This document shows positions 42,769-51,933 of a stretch of 64,000 nt of DNA, in pieces. The position numbers and the translations under genes are program-made. This DNA is from Niabella sp. (GTDB taxonomy: Bacteria; Bacteroidota; Bacteroidia; Chitinophagales; Chitinophagaceae). Location: positions 1-64,000 of the forward strand of contig JAGIAT010000010.1 of the NCBI GenBank assembly GCA_017744715.1. The letters are read 5' to 3'. Every line of letters starts with the position of its first letter. Positions within the stretch are counted from its first letter, which is position 1. The notes under the pieces were generated by a model that was not told the origin of the DNA, did not search any database, and was given only the letters and a program-made list of their open reading frames with translations.

Positions 42769-44748
42769 CTAAATATCCAGTTTTGCATACCGGGCATTGC
42801 TTTCGATAAATTCACGGCGTGGCGCCACTTCATCGCCCATCAGCATGCTAAAGATCCGGTCAGCTTCCGCAGCGCTTTCAATGGTTACCTGTTTCAGCGT
42901 TCTGCGATCGGGGTCCATGGTTGTTTCCCAAAGCTGCTCGGCATTCATCTCTCCCAAACCTTTATAACGCTGAATGTTCACCAAATCTTCCCGGCCGGCA
43001 CCCAACCGCTCTACCAATGCCTTCCGCTGCTCTTCATTGTAGGCATACGCCGATTCCTTTCCTTTCTTCACCAGGTACAAGGGGGGCTGTGCCAGGTACA
43101 CATATCCCTGTTCCACCAGCTCTTTCATATACCGGTATACAAAGGTGAGGATAAGCGTGGCAATGTGGCTTCCGTCCACATCGGCATCCGTCATGATGAT
43201 CAGTTTGTGGTACCGGAGTTTGGCAAGATTGAGGGCTTTGGGATCATCCGGCGTACCTACGGTTACACCCAGTGCTGTGTAAATATTCCGGATCTCCTCG
43301 TTCTCATAGATCTTATGTTCCATTGCCTTTTCCACGTTCAGGATCTTACCCCTCAACGGCAATATCGCCTGGAAGCTCCGGTCCCGGCCCTGTTTGGCGG
43401 TACCACCTGCTGAATCTCCCTCCACCAGGTACAGTTCGCAGCGTTCCGCGTCTCTGTCTGAACAATCCGCCAGTTTACCCGGCAAACCGCCACCGCTTAG
43501 TACCGATTTCCGCTGTACCAGCTCTCTTGCTTTCCTGGCCGCAGCCCGCGCCTGTGCCGCCAGGATTACTTTATTAATGATGTTCTTGGCGTCCTTTGGA
43601 TTTTCTTCCAGGAAAGCATCCAGTACCCGGGCCACGGTGGTATCCACCACTCCCATTACTTCGGAGTTTCCCAGTTTCGTTTTTGTTTGTCCTTCAAATT
43701 GCGGTTCCGGTACTTTCACCGAAATAATGGCACTTAACCCCTCACGGAAATCATCGCCCTCTACCTTCACTTTTGCTTTCTCATACAAACCGCTCTTCTC
43801 ACCATAGGCATTGAACACGCGGGTTAATGCCCGGCGGAAGCCCGATACGTGCGTACCGCCTTCAATGGTATTGATATTATTTACATACGAGTAAATATGT
43901 TCGTTGTAGGTATCATTATAGGTAAGTGCCACTTCAACCGTTACACTGGAATTGCCATCAAATCCTTCTACATACAGGATATTGGGCAGCAACGAGGTAC
44001 GGCCGGCGCTTTTATCCAGCATCTCTACAAACTCAACAATTCCCCCCTCACTGTAAAAAATTTTCTTTACATCATCTCCGTTGTCGTCTTTTTCCCGCTT
44101 ATCCGTAAGCGTAATAGAAATACCTTTATTCAGGTAGGCCAGCTCACGCAAACGTCCTTCCAGTATTTCCCGTTTATATTCCGTAGTGGTAAAGATGGAA
44201 CTGTCGGGCCAAAAATGCTGAATGGTACCATGCCGGTCGGTAGTACCGATCTCCCGTACCGGGTAATCGGGCACACCGATATGGTATTCCTGTTCAAAGA
44301 TCTTTCCCTCACGGTGTACGATGGTATGCATATGGGTGCTTAATGCGTTTACGCAGCTAACCCCTACCCCGTGCAAACCACCGGATACTTTATAGGTATT
44401 TTTATCAAATTTACCACCCGCGTGCAGGATGGTCATGGCCACCTGTAAAGCGCTCACTCCCTGTTTTTGATTAATGCCCGTTGGAATACCCCGGCCATCG
44501 TCTTCTACAGAAATGGAATTGTCTTCATGGATGGTTACAATAATATTTTTACAGTATCCTGCCAGCGCCTCATCAATGGAGTTGTCTACCACCTCGTAAA
44601 CCAGGTGGTGCAATCCTTTTACACCGATATCTCCGATATACATGGCCGGACGTTTCCGAACCGCTTCCAACCCCTCTAAAACCTGGATACTATCTGCTCC
44701 GTACGCGGGGGGAGAAACCGCTTCAACATCCTTTAATTCTTCACTCAT
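42769..44748 (-). CDS. gyrB: DNA gyrase subunit B
   Basis: 659 residues, the usual Bacteroidota length without the extra E. coli domain. The GHKL ATPase motifs are EVVDNSIDEALAGYC (Asn56), VEDDGRGIPTG (Asp83-Gly90) and GGLHGVGVSCVNALS. The TOPRIM domain has LVEGDSAGGTAKQGRD (Glu443) and TDADVDGSHI (520-529). The C-terminal GyrA-binding end is NIQRYKGLGEMNAEQLWETTMDP. It supplies the ATPase of the supercoiling enzyme. It stands alone with its own promoter and terminator; gyrA is not in the window. Confidence 0.97.
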   Translation of the reverse strand: MSEELKDVEAVSPPAYGADSIQVLEGLEAVRKRPAMYIGDIGVKGLHHLVYEVVDNSIDEALAGYCKNIIVTIHEDNSISVEDDGRGIPTGINQKQGVSALQVAMTILHAGGKFDKNTYKVSGGLHGVGVSCVNALSTHMHTIVHREGKIFEQEYHIGVPDYPVREIGTTDRHGTIQHFWPDSSIFTTTEYKREILEGRLRELAYLNKGISITLTDKREKDDNGDDVKKIFYSEGGIVEFVEMLDKSAGRTSLLPNILYVEGFDGNSSVTVEVALTYNDTYNEHIYSYVNNINTIEGGTHVSGFRRALTRVFNAYGEKSGLYEKAKVKVEGDDFREGLSAIISVKVPEPQFEGQTKTKLGNSEVMGVVDTTVARVLDAFLEENPKDAKNIINKVILAAQARAAARKARELVQRKSVLSGGGLPGKLADCSDRDAERCELYLVEGDSAGGTAKQGRDRSFQAILPLRGKILNVEKAMEHKIYENEEIRNIYTALGVTVGTPDDPKALNLAKLRYHKLIIMTDADVDGSHIATLILTFVYRYMKELVEQGYVYLAQPPLYLVKKGKESAYAYNEEQRKALVERLGAGREDLVNIQRYKGLGEMNAEQLWETTMDPDRRTLKQVTIESAAEADRIFSMLMGDEVAPRREFIESNARYAKLDI

Positions 44749-44790
44749 ACAATATGAAAATTTTTAATGCGTGTTCAATTGAGTAGTCTA

Positions 44791-44820
44791 CAAATTTACG
44801 AAAAAATACCCGTTTTTCAG
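44791..44820 (-). promoter_or_regulatory. Candidate gyrB promoter
   Basis: On the minus strand TAAATTTG (44798-44791) matches TAnnTTTG. CTG at 44820-44818, 19 bp upstream, is one base from the TTG -33 element. The leader would be about 36 nt. Confidence 0.5.
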
Positions 44821-44837
44821 GTATAATTTACCCCAAA

Positions 44838-44846
44838 TGTGGATAA
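44838..44846. promoter_or_regulatory. Perfect DnaA box upstream of gyrB
   Basis: TGTGGATAA is the exact complement of the DnaA consensus TTATCCACA. It is a single box 90 bp before gyrB and immediately upstream of its promoter. There is no cluster of boxes and no dnaA or parAB here, so it is not an origin. It could be chance or a DnaA regulatory site. Confidence 0.35.
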
Positions 44847-44948
44847 CCCTGAAGCCTGCCAAACTCATTATTCGAATCTGAAAATCAATACATTATACAT
44901 AAAACCAAAATACCGGCAGCAATCAGGTGCCGCAGGTGTGCCTTAAAC

Positions 44949-44986
44949 GGCAGCGGCCGGACCTCTTTGGAGGTCCGGCCGCTGCC
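44949..44986 (-). terminator. Strong 17-bp hairpin after the SRPBCC gene
   Basis: Positions 44949-44965 are the exact reverse complement of 44970-44986 with loop TTTG. The stem is very GC-rich (core GGCCGGACCTC). On the minus strand GTTTAAGG follows, a weak U-tract. It lies 32 nt past the SRPBCC stop and probably ends that unit. Confidence 0.6.
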
Positions 44987-45018
44987 ACATGCCGTTAAAA
45001 ATTGCAGCCCTGATCCGA

Positions 45019-45432
45019 TCAATGGGCTTCGGTATAGCGCTTAAAGTTATCCAGGATCGACTGCCATCCGGCCTGCTGCATATCAACGGGGTTTGTATTT
45101 TCTGCATCAAACGTTTCGGTAATGGCGGTATGGTTCCCTTCGCCTGAGAAAGCGATATGCACTTTGCGGTCATCGCCCATGGTATAATCGATCTGTTCGT
45201 GGATTTTTACTTCGTCGTATACCCCGCCAAAGTCAAATCCCATACTGCCGTCCCGGGCTTCCATCCGCGAGGAGAACCGGCCTCCTGTGCGAAGATCATT
45301 TTCTGCATGAGGCGTATGCCAGTCGTCGGAAGCGCTGTTCCATTTTTTAATATGTTCGGGCGCTGTCCAGTATTCCCATACTTTTTCTACCGGTGCATTG
45401 ATCGTTGTTGCCACTGTAATTTTTGTAGCCAT
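45019..45432 (-). CDS. SRPBCC/AHSA1-family protein
   Basis: 137 residues, a complete START-like/AHSA1 domain: KITVATTINAPVEKVWEYWTAPEHIKKWN at the start, F-G-YDEVK in the middle, and the terminal helix GWQSILDNFKRYTEA. The fold makes a deep hydrophobic pocket. Such small stand-alone proteins occur throughout Bacteroidota as ligand-binding or stress proteins without a fixed reaction. It is 46 nt downstream of a DoxX-like gene on the same strand, so the pair is probably co-transcribed. Confidence 0.88.
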   Translation of the reverse strand: MATKITVATTINAPVEKVWEYWTAPEHIKKWNSASDDWHTPHAENDLRTGGRFSSRMEARDGSMGFDFGGVYDEVKIHEQIDYTMGDDRKVHIAFSGEGNHTAITETFDAENTNPVDMQQAGWQSILDNFKRYTEAH

Positions 45433-45478
45433 TATCTGTAGTTTTTGATTTTTTTTTAAAGATCGGTTTTATTTAAGA

Positions 45479-45889
45479 TCATCCCAAACTGTATTGCAGT
45501 GAAGGATTTGAACTATGTTTTGTTTCCTGCCGGCGCAGCTTGTGATAATAATGATAAGAAGCCGCCAGTATCAACAGGGCAACCAATGGAAATATGGTTT
45601 GTCCGCCAAAGCCGTCCACTACGGTATGTGAAACCGCTGCGCTGATAAAATTAAAGGTAAAACCGGCATAAGCCCATTCTTTGATGCGTCCCTTAAAAAA
45701 AGGCAGGGCCAGCAGCAATGCTCCTGTAACTTTAAACACGGTCAGCAATACACGGAAATAATCAGGATACCCCAGGTGGCTGATGCCTTGTTTGGCCAGT
45801 TCCGTATGTGAGGTCAGCGCCGGCATTACTCCATCCATTAATACGATGAGCCCGGTAAATGTCCAGTAGAGAATTTTTGTCTTTTTCAT
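45479..45889 (-). CDS. DoxX-like membrane protein
   Basis: 136 residues with four hydrophobic segments (about residues 7-25, 45-65, 71-93, 98-115). The pattern SHLGYPDYFRVLLTVFKVTGALLLALPFFKGRIKEWAYAGFTFNFISAAVSHT is typical of the DoxX_2 subgroup. Some members relate to thiosulfate oxidation or redox stress; this one has no redox partner nearby. A TATGTTTG -7 element on the minus strand lies at 45935-45942. It is probably in one operon with the SRPBCC gene. Confidence 0.85.
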   Translation of the reverse strand: MKKTKILYWTFTGLIVLMDGVMPALTSHTELAKQGISHLGYPDYFRVLLTVFKVTGALLLALPFFKGRIKEWAYAGFTFNFISAAVSHTVVDGFGGQTIFPLVALLILAASYHYYHKLRRQETKHSSNPSLQYSLG

Positions 45890-45934
45890 TTTTTATCGTT
45901 TTTAATTGTTTTAAGATCTGTTGCAATCACAATG

Positions 45935-45942
45935 CAAACATA
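45935..45942 (-). promoter_or_regulatory. Candidate -7 element of the doxX-SRPBCC unit
   Basis: TATGTTTG on the minus strand, 46 nt before the DoxX start. No TTG at -33. Confidence 0.35.
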
Positions 45943-46151
45943 CTATCGTGTTTGAACGGATCTGCTGTGTAAAAACGACATTAAAAAAGGCGATTTGCGG
46001 CAGAGGCAAATTTGTTTAAAAGTTCAGATCAGGTGCCGTTTGAGGCTCGATGTATTGTCTCGATTCCGGATTCTTAACGCCGACAGCTATTTTATTTCAG
46101 TTTGCTGCTACGTACTTATTTGTCAATTCTCCGTTCTTACAACATATTCAC

Positions 46152-47816
46152 TTAAAATCGACCCGGAAAACGAGGGGGTGCTACCGGCACTTTAAAATTA
46201 TTCATCATCATCCGATTCGTCATTTGATCCATCATAAGGAAATTAAAATTGTTATTGTAGTATCTTACCGGCTTTCTGTAAAACCGGTTGATGCCGAATT
46301 CAAAGGGGATAACCGTTTCGACAAAGAAGGCATCTCGTTTTTTGTTTTTCATACTAGGAACTAGCTTATACCCGGAAAACAGATTCTCCTTTACAAATTC
46401 ATTCGCAAGACTGTCGATCTCCGGATGAATGGAATTTAAAATCTTTCCTGATCTTACAGCCCCTTTATGATCTATCCATACCGAAACAAGCAATATTCCC
46501 TGGGCATTGTCACTCAGAGCCTCATCATATTCTTTTTCAAGGATATAACTGTCAAACTTTTTTTGAAGCGGAGCGATCTTAAAATCAAGGTCTCGGTTTA
46601 CCGTTTGAAATACCGTATCCTTATCCTGTAACCGGTAACACTGAAGAAGTGTTCCGTTTTGAAACAAATACGTATAAGCCGATTTATCAAAAGGATCTAC
46701 TACGGTATGTACAATTCTTTCACTGTTCGTCTTAATGATATTCTCCCCCACTGTATTGACCACCGAAACAAACCGCAGACTTTCCTGATCCGCATCCTCT
46801 GTTTTTCTTTTTTTGATATCACGCTGTTTTTCTGTGATCAAATAATGACAGGTCTGCCGGCCAAGTTCATCAAATAGCCTTGTTTCTTTGGGTTGATCCT
46901 TTTCATATAAAACAGTTTCCCGTATCTTCCCATCCGGGTAATACAAACTAAACGTGCCCTCTTTTACATGGGGATAAAAAGAACTATAATGCGCTGAAAA
47001 CAATTTCGCCTGATCCCGGTAATAGTCAAAGGTCCAAATGGAATCATGCCGATCACGGATCTCTGCCCTGTAAGTGGCCTGCGCCGGATCGCTTACCTCC
47101 TGCCAGTATTCATCATAATAAACCGGCGTTCCCGCCCGGTGTTTGTTATAATAGGACACCGTTTTGATGATGGAAAATGCGGCTTCAGTTTGTGACTGGG
47201 CAGTTTTTGACTTTTTCTCCAGGTTCGGGATTAGGGACCAATACTTTTCCATGCTTTTGTGCACTCTTCCGTTGTTATTTACGAGTTCCCATGTCTCGCT
47301 ATCATCGGCCTTCATCAGGTAGGTTTCTATAACCGGAGGCTGACCCGCATTTTGCTGGGCCATACCTGAGGGGAAAAAATAATGTTTTACAAAGGTATAG
47401 CCATCAAGGGCTGCTATATACTGTGCATATGTTCGTTCAAATTTAATCTGCCCATAACGATAAAAGTTGGAAATCGTAATGAAAGAATCTACACCAATTA
47501 CAAACTGTTTTATTTCCTGGGGTTTGATTTTATCGCGCGATTCTGTTTTACCATCCTTGAAAAAAATCTTGTCTCCTTTGAAGCGGATCAATCCTGTTAT
47601 TTTCCTGCCGTCGGCATCAAAATAGTAACCTTTTTCATAAGCATCCGAATAATAGATACCGGTTATTTTTTCTTTGGGATTATAGATCAGCGGATCCAAA
47701 TATCCATTTAACGGGATGCCATTTATATCATATTTCAGACCGACAGGAATTTGGGCATAAAGCATTTTACATAAAAAGGAGAGCAGCAGCAAGGTTAGAG
47801 TAATTTTCTTTTTCAT
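46152..47816 (-). CDS. Exported MORN-like/TonB C-terminal domain protein
   Basis: 554 residues with signal peptide MKKKITLTLLLLSFLCKMLYAQ. The middle contains toxin-antitoxin-like MORN (YwqK) sequences such as GTFSLYYPDGKIRETVLYEKDQPKETRLFDELGRQ (about residues 295-330). From about residue 440 an energy-transducer TonB-like C-terminal domain is suggested by QGILLVSVWIDHKGAVRSGKILNSIHPEIDSLANEFVKE and FFVETVIPFEFGI. There is no N-terminal TonB anchor beyond the signal. An unusual Met/Asn-rich tail (NFLMMDQMTNRMMMNNFK) follows. Function unknown; envelope location likely. Confidence 0.72.
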   Translation of the reverse strand: MKKKITLTLLLLSFLCKMLYAQIPVGLKYDINGIPLNGYLDPLIYNPKEKITGIYYSDAYEKGYYFDADGRKITGLIRFKGDKIFFKDGKTESRDKIKPQEIKQFVIGVDSFITISNFYRYGQIKFERTYAQYIAALDGYTFVKHYFFPSGMAQQNAGQPPVIETYLMKADDSETWELVNNNGRVHKSMEKYWSLIPNLEKKSKTAQSQTEAAFSIIKTVSYYNKHRAGTPVYYDEYWQEVSDPAQATYRAEIRDRHDSIWTFDYYRDQAKLFSAHYSSFYPHVKEGTFSLYYPDGKIRETVLYEKDQPKETRLFDELGRQTCHYLITEKQRDIKKRKTEDADQESLRFVSVVNTVGENIIKTNSERIVHTVVDPFDKSAYTYLFQNGTLLQCYRLQDKDTVFQTVNRDLDFKIAPLQKKFDSYILEKEYDEALSDNAQGILLVSVWIDHKGAVRSGKILNSIHPEIDSLANEFVKENLFSGYKLVPSMKNKKRDAFFVETVIPFEFGINRFYRKPVRYYNNNFNFLMMDQMTNRMMMNNFKVPVAPPRFPGRF

Positions 47817-47989
47817 TGATCAGTTTGTTCTAAGGTTTTTATTGTTATAATAAAGCAGTAAAAGTTCCACCTTTGTTCGGGGTGACGATGTTCCTTCTTT
47901 TCCGGATTTGATCGGACATGCAATATCACGTCAGCCACAAGCTGTCAGCCTACCGGTGACCTTAACTATAAACCCAAAACGCCGCAGGC

Positions 47990-49393
47990 CTACCTTTTTA
48001 CGATCTGTGCCACCAGGTCCGCTTCTGTAGCCACCTTACCACCTACGTATACGGTACCGCGCATTTCACAGATACCACGGCGGATGGGTGCGGTGAGCTC
48101 CATTTTCAGGATCATGGTATCACCCGGGCGCACCATCTGTTTGAATTTGCAGTTGTCTATTTTGAGGAAATACGTATCGTATTGGCCTTCCCCGGCAAGA
48201 TTGATGGCCAGGATGCCTCCGCATTGTGCCAGCGCTTCAATCTGCAATACACCGGGCATTACCGGGTTTTGGGGAAAATGTCCCTGGAAGAACCACTCAT
48301 TAAAGGTTACATTCTTTACGCCTACAATCCGTTCATCGGTCAGCTCAATGATCTTATCCACCAGCAAAAAAGGAAAACGGTGCGGCAGTGTTTTTTCGAT
48401 ATACTGCAGGTCATACACCGGGGGGGTATTGGCATCATAATGCGGTACGCCCTTCAGGTGTTTATTGGCCTTGATGTGTTTTTTGATCAAACGGGCAAAC
48501 TCTACGTTGGAACTGTGGCCCGGCCGGTTGGCAATTACCCTTCCCTTTACCGGGTAGCCGATCAGTGCCAGGTCGCCCACGATATCCAGCAGCTTATGAC
48601 GCGCCGGCTCATTGGGAAAACGCAGCTCCAGGTTATTGAGGTAGCCTTCACTTTTCACTTCAATATCATCCTTGTTGAATATCTTTTTCAGGCGGTTCAA
48701 CTCCTCTTCCCCAATGGGCTTATCTACCACCACGATGGCATTGTTTACATCGCCGCCTTTGATCAGGTTGTGCTGAAGCAGCATTTCCAGCTCGTGCAAA
48801 AAGCAGAATGTACGGGAAGTGGAAATCTTCTCCTTAAAGTTGCGCATGGTCTTTAACTCTGCATGCTGGGTACCCAGTACCGGCGAATTAAAATCGATCA
48901 GGGTGGTGATCTGGTATTCACGGGCGGGCATAATCACCATTTCCACACGCTTTTCCTCATCCGTAAGGTATAAATTCTCATCAATCGAATACCACAATTT
49001 GGTAGCGTCCTGCTCCTCGATCCCCGCGTCTTCAATGATTTCAATAAAGGGCATGGCGCTGCCATCCTTGATCGGTATTTCCGGGCCGTTGATCTCGATG
49101 AGCACATTGTCTACCCCCATTCCTACCAGAGCGGCCAGCAGGTGCTCTACCGTACTTACTTTTGCGCCGTTGGACTCCAGGGTGGTACCCCGGCTGGTAT
49201 CTGTTACCAGGTCACAATCAGCCTTGATAATGGGCTTATTCGGCAAATCAACCCGTTGAAACTGAATACCAAAGCCGGCGTTCGCAGGCTTCAGGGTAAG
49301 GTCTGCCAGCACGCCGGTATGCAAACCGGTTCCGCTAATGCTAACAGATTGCTTCAGTGTATGTTGTTTGTCTGGGTTGAAATGATTATCCAT
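47990..49393 (-). CDS. lpxC-fabZ: Bifunctional LpxC/FabZ: UDP-3-O-acyl-GlcNAc deacetylase and 3-hydroxyacyl-ACP dehydratase
   Basis: 467 residues from ATG 49393 (MDNHFNPDKQHTLKQSVSI); an upstream in-frame start at 49414 would add 7 residues. The LpxC half has zinc ligands His84 (STVEHLLAAL) and His266/Asp270 (ARHKLLDIVGD), and catalytic His293 (RPGHSSN). The FabZ half starts near LPHRFPFLLVDKI and has His372 (GHFPQNPVMPG) and Glu386 (QIEALAQ). This fusion is characteristic of Bacteroidota and couples lipid A commitment to fatty-acid supply. It follows lpxD on the same strand. Confidence 0.96.
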   Translation of the reverse strand: MDNHFNPDKQHTLKQSVSISGTGLHTGVLADLTLKPANAGFGIQFQRVDLPNKPIIKADCDLVTDTSRGTTLESNGAKVSTVEHLLAALVGMGVDNVLIEINGPEIPIKDGSAMPFIEIIEDAGIEEQDATKLWYSIDENLYLTDEEKRVEMVIMPAREYQITTLIDFNSPVLGTQHAELKTMRNFKEKISTSRTFCFLHELEMLLQHNLIKGGDVNNAIVVVDKPIGEEELNRLKKIFNKDDIEVKSEGYLNNLELRFPNEPARHKLLDIVGDLALIGYPVKGRVIANRPGHSSNVEFARLIKKHIKANKHLKGVPHYDANTPPVYDLQYIEKTLPHRFPFLLVDKIIELTDERIVGVKNVTFNEWFFQGHFPQNPVMPGVLQIEALAQCGGILAINLAGEGQYDTYFLKIDNCKFKQMVRPGDTMILKMELTAPIRRGICEMRGTVYVGGKVATEADLVAQIVKR

Positions 49394-49411
49394 GTATCTG
49401 ATTTGTGGGCG

Positions 49412-49419
49412 CAAATATA
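49412..49419 (-). promoter_or_regulatory. Candidate -7 element of lpxC-fabZ
   Basis: TATATTTG on the minus strand, 19 nt before ATG 49393. It would give a very short leader and an internal promoter within the lipid A run. Confidence 0.35.
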
Positions 49420-49485
49420 TTTATAAAATCAATGGGCTGCATGAATGAACGGTTGTAATCCCCTAAAGGGACGTTGCCGGGCCGA

Positions 49486-50526
49486 TTATTTTTCTTTTTT
49501 TAACCGGGCCAGTTCTTCTTCCAGTTCTTTCATCCGTTTTTCAAGATCCGGAAGTTTCCGGTTCAGCGCCTGGCTTCTCAGAGCAGCGGTATAGTCATAG
49601 GCAGGTGACCCGGTTACCGCCTTGCCGGATTCAATATTTTTGCTAACGCCGCTTTGTGCGTTGATTTTGGCCCCATCACCAATATGCAGGTGCCCTACAA
49701 TACCTACCTGGCCGCCGATCATAACCCCTTTCCCCACCTTGGTGCTGCCGCTGATGCCGGCCTGCGCCGCTACTACGGTGCTGTTGCCGATCTCCACATT
49801 ATGTGCGATCTGTATCAGGTTATCCAGTTTGGCACCGGAGCGGATAATGGTAGAACCGATGGTGGCCCGGTCGATGGTGGCATTGGCCCCGATTTCCACA
49901 TGATCCTCGATCACCACATTCCCGATCTGCGGCACTTTGGCAAAGGTGCCGTCTGCCTGGGGCGCAAACCCGAAGCCGTCACTGCCGATGACTGTTCCGG
50001 CATGCACGGTAATATGATTCCCGATCACACAATTGTGCAATACTTTTACCCCGGCATGAATAACGGTATGATCCCCGATGGAAACATTATTGCCGATATA
50101 CGCATGGGGATGGATCTTTGTATGGTTGCCTATTGTTACATTTTCACCGAGGTATGCAAAAGCGCCTATAAAGACATCGGTTCCATACCGGGCGGTTTTT
50201 GAAATATACGAGGGTTCCTGTACCCCCTTTAACTGCTGCTGCATGATCTCCTGGTATTTGCCCAGCAGTGTGGCAAAAGCAGAATACGCATCCTTTACCC
50301 GGATGAGGGTGGCAGTTACCGGTTTTTTTAACTCAAGTGTTTCATTTACAATTATAATGCTGGCCCCGGTTTCATACAGGTACTCTTCATATTTGGGATT
50401 GGCCAGAAAACTCAGCTGGCCTTCTGTGGCTTCTTCTATTTTTCCAAAGTTTCCAACAGCAGCTTCGGCGTTGCCTTCAATACGGCCGTTGATCATTGCA
50501 GCAATCTGCGACGCAGTAAATGTCAT
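49486..50526 (-). CDS. lpxD: UDP-3-O-(3-hydroxyacyl)glucosamine N-acyltransferase
   Basis: 346 residues. The N-terminal uridine-binding domain (ASQIAAMINGRIEGN, GQLSFLANPKYEEYLY) is followed by about ten left-handed beta-helix hexapeptide turns (IGNHTKIHPHAYIGNNVSIGDHTVIHAGVKVLHNCVIGN). The catalytic histidine region is NLIQIAHNVEIG. The C-terminal helix is highly charged (KRMKELEEELARLKKEK). It adds the N-linked acyl chain in lipid A synthesis, next after LpxC. It lies 17 nt after the HD gene. Confidence 0.96.
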   Translation of the reverse strand: MTFTASQIAAMINGRIEGNAEAAVGNFGKIEEATEGQLSFLANPKYEEYLYETGASIIIVNETLELKKPVTATLIRVKDAYSAFATLLGKYQEIMQQQLKGVQEPSYISKTARYGTDVFIGAFAYLGENVTIGNHTKIHPHAYIGNNVSIGDHTVIHAGVKVLHNCVIGNHITVHAGTVIGSDGFGFAPQADGTFAKVPQIGNVVIEDHVEIGANATIDRATIGSTIIRSGAKLDNLIQIAHNVEIGNSTVVAAQAGISGSTKVGKGVMIGGQVGIVGHLHIGDGAKINAQSGVSKNIESGKAVTGSPAYDYTAALRSQALNRKLPDLEKRMKELEEELARLKKEK

Positions 50527-50543
50527 ATTGCAAATAAATAATT

Positions 50544-51767
50544 TTAATGACTCCTAAAGGAACAAATGTAATATTTTTTAACAGGGATGGTGGTTTTTAC
50601 ATTAATCAACGCATGGTCTACTTCCGAAATATCCTTTAACTGCCCGTCTTTATAAAGGATGTTAATGGTTTCGTTCTTGGGGTTATACAAACTGTTGCTG
50701 GCCTCTCCCCAAAAAACGAAGTAGGCCGCTTCTTTTTCGCTGATCCCCATTTCGGCGGCCATCTCGCTACGGGTTTGCAACAGGAACGCTTCGTCGAAAG
50801 GATGGGCCTGCAACCGGATCTTCATGATCCGCCGCTCTACCAGCGCCTGGCACAGATGCGACAGAACGCGGTCTTCATGCCGGCACCAGTTCTTGATGGT
50901 AGCTGCCATATCATTGTCGTCCATGCTGCAAAAATCCAATAACAACCGGCTGCGGTTTTCCGTTTTGGCAGCGCCATGCAATAAAAAATATTCCAGCGCA
51001 TCCGTGGCCGCCGTTACGCGCACCCCCTGTGCAATCAGCTCTTTTGCCCGGCGGATGATCATAACCAGCATTTTTTCAGCGGCCACCACCGTTTTGTGCA
51101 GGTATACCTGCCAGTACATCAGCCGCCTGCTCAGCAGGAATTTTTCGATGGAATAGATCGCTTTTTCCTCCACCACCAGGTTGTCCTGGTGTACGGCCAG
51201 CATTTTAAGAATGCGGTCATACCCGATAACCCCCTCGGCCACACCGGTGAAAAAACTATCGCGGTTCAGGTAGTCCATCCGGTCTACATCCAGCTGACCG
51301 GATACCAGCTGGTGCAGGAACTTTTTGGGATGCTGATTGGTAAAAATAGCCAGTGCCGTTTCCAGCTGATTGTTAAACTGCTGGTTAAGCTCCTGCATAA
51401 TGGCCAGTGAAAGCTTTTCGTGGTGCACGCCCGGTATCAGTTCATGCTCCAGGGCATGGGAAAAAGGGCCGTGCCCGATATCATGCAGCAATATGGCAAT
51501 TTTTGCGCCCAGCTCCTCCTCTTCTGTAATGATGACGCCTTTCCCTTTCAGCTCCTGAAGTGCCGTACACATGAGGTGATAGGCACCAAGGGAATGCAGC
51601 AACCGGGTGTGCACAGCGCCGGGGTATACCAGGTGGGCAAAGGCCATTTGATGAATGCTTCGTAAACGCTGGTAATAAGGATGAGAAATGATGGCCAGTA
51701 GCAGCGGGTGATCAATCGTAATAAACCCGTAAACCGGGTCGTTGATAATTTTGCGAACGTTTGCCAT
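50544..51767 (-). CDS. HD-domain phosphohydrolase (dGTPase-like)
   Basis: 407 residues. The HD metal site is assembled from His53 (AVHTR), His95-Asp96 (ILLHDIGHGPFSHALEHE) and a downstream Asp (LDVDRMDYLNRDS). The arrangement matches the dNTP triphosphohydrolase-like HD proteins that precede lpxD in many Bacteroidota. It hydrolyses a phosphorylated nucleotide or related ester in the cytoplasm; the substrate is not known for this group. It is the first gene of the HD-lpxD-lpxC/fabZ unit. Confidence 0.9.
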   Translation of the reverse strand: MANVRKIINDPVYGFITIDHPLLLAIISHPYYQRLRSIHQMAFAHLVYPGAVHTRLLHSLGAYHLMCTALQELKGKGVIITEEEELGAKIAILLHDIGHGPFSHALEHELIPGVHHEKLSLAIMQELNQQFNNQLETALAIFTNQHPKKFLHQLVSGQLDVDRMDYLNRDSFFTGVAEGVIGYDRILKMLAVHQDNLVVEEKAIYSIEKFLLSRRLMYWQVYLHKTVVAAEKMLVMIIRRAKELIAQGVRVTAATDALEYFLLHGAAKTENRSRLLLDFCSMDDNDMAATIKNWCRHEDRVLSHLCQALVERRIMKIRLQAHPFDEAFLLQTRSEMAAEMGISEKEAAYFVFWGEASNSLYNPKNETINILYKDGQLKDISEVDHALINVKTTIPVKKYYICSFRSH

Positions 51768-51781
51768 TTTTTAAGTTGCGC

Positions 51782-51789
51782 CAAAGTTA
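51782..51789 (-). promoter_or_regulatory. Candidate -7 element of the HD-lpxD-lpxC unit
   Basis: TAACTTTG on the minus strand, 14 nt before the HD start codon, so a leader of under 10 nt. No TTG at -33. Confidence 0.4.
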
Positions 51790-51832
51790 GGAAAATGTGG
51801 AAATGCGGGAATTTGAAATTTGAAAATGAAGG
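51790..51832 (-). repeat. Low-complexity repeat related to the 12.5-kb repeats
   Basis: On the minus strand this reads as CTTCATTTTCAAATT followed by further TTC/CACATTT units. The 15-mer is identical to 12564-12578. It lies in the divergent promoter gap between the HD gene and the small gene at 51961. Confidence 0.55.
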
Positions 51833-51933
51833 ACCGTTGGGGCTCCATGTTTTTCGCTGCGGATAAAATTCCACCCCGCTGCAGGAATCGGGAAACAAAC
51901 AAAGACCAAAGAACCGATATCAGCAACGAAGAC

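Noticed and set aside
44838..44846. A chromosomal origin near gyrB
   Set aside because: Only one DnaA box is present, with no box cluster and no dnaA, dnaN or parAB in the window.
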